Shown in pieces: positions 33,555-33,647 of a stretch of DNA of 33,647 nt. The first letter of the stretch is position 1. Each line of letters begins with the position of its first letter. The DNA lies in the NCBI GenBank assembly GCA_020724065.1, contig DYHQ01000006.1, positions 6,538-40,184 of the forward strand, read 5' to 3'. This DNA is from Candidatus Puniceispirillum sp. (GTDB lineage: Bacteria > Electryoneota > RPQS01 > DYHQ01). The notes under the pieces are model-generated. The model did not search any database. It was not told the DNA's origin and saw only the letters and a program-made list of their open reading frames with translations. A program made the translations under genes and the position numbers.

Positions 33555-33647
<93 letters not shown>

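Overview
The window looks like a chromosomal segment of a Gram-negative bacterium, probably an uncultured lineage of the FCB superphylum. It encodes lipid A and LPS machinery (LpxH, an LptF/LptG permease). Two exported proteins end in type IX secretion (T9SS) type A sorting tails built around QNYPNPFNP, and a third is a gingipain-like C25 peptidase. The phylum cannot be fixed from this sequence alone.

Layout: 1-3992 holds two leftward genes for surface or secreted proteins: a C25 peptidase that runs off the left edge, and a lipoprotein. A ~460 bp divergent region (3993-4450) carries two sigma-54-type promoters facing away from each other. Rightward from it runs a tight three-gene signalling operon (4451-10997): an NtrC-family response regulator, a large Ser/Thr kinase with a TPR tail, and a soluble GAF-PAS histidine kinase. 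From 23889 back to 11047 ten genes run leftward with small gaps or overlaps: lpxH, a class A penicillin-binding protein, a membrane-anchored coiled-coil protein, ftsK, then a catabolic block related to the E. coli yge/ssnA region (ssnA-like, threonine-synthase-like, cysteine-synthase-like, ygeY-like, ygeW-like, and a THEP1-like NTPase). Rightward genes at 24189-29273 are a small membrane protein and two T9SS-exported proteins. They meet a leftward LptF/LptG gene at a shared terminator.

The right end (30585-33647) is a tRNA-Ser locus. Intact tRNA-Ser(UGA) is followed by a 63 bp 5' fragment of tRNA-Ser(GCU), then an AT-richer two-gene restriction-modification module, then an intact tRNA-Ser(GCU) at the window edge. 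This looks like a small mobile defence island inserted inside a tRNA gene, with no integrase of its own.

Most interesting points: the R-M island bracketed by partial and complete tRNA-Ser; the threonine-synthase-like protein in which the PLP-binding lysine position reads isoleucine, beside a paralogue that keeps the lysine; the compact yge-like cluster without hyuA, ygfK or xdh; and the regulator/Ser-Thr kinase/histidine kinase operon with divergent sigma-54 promoters.
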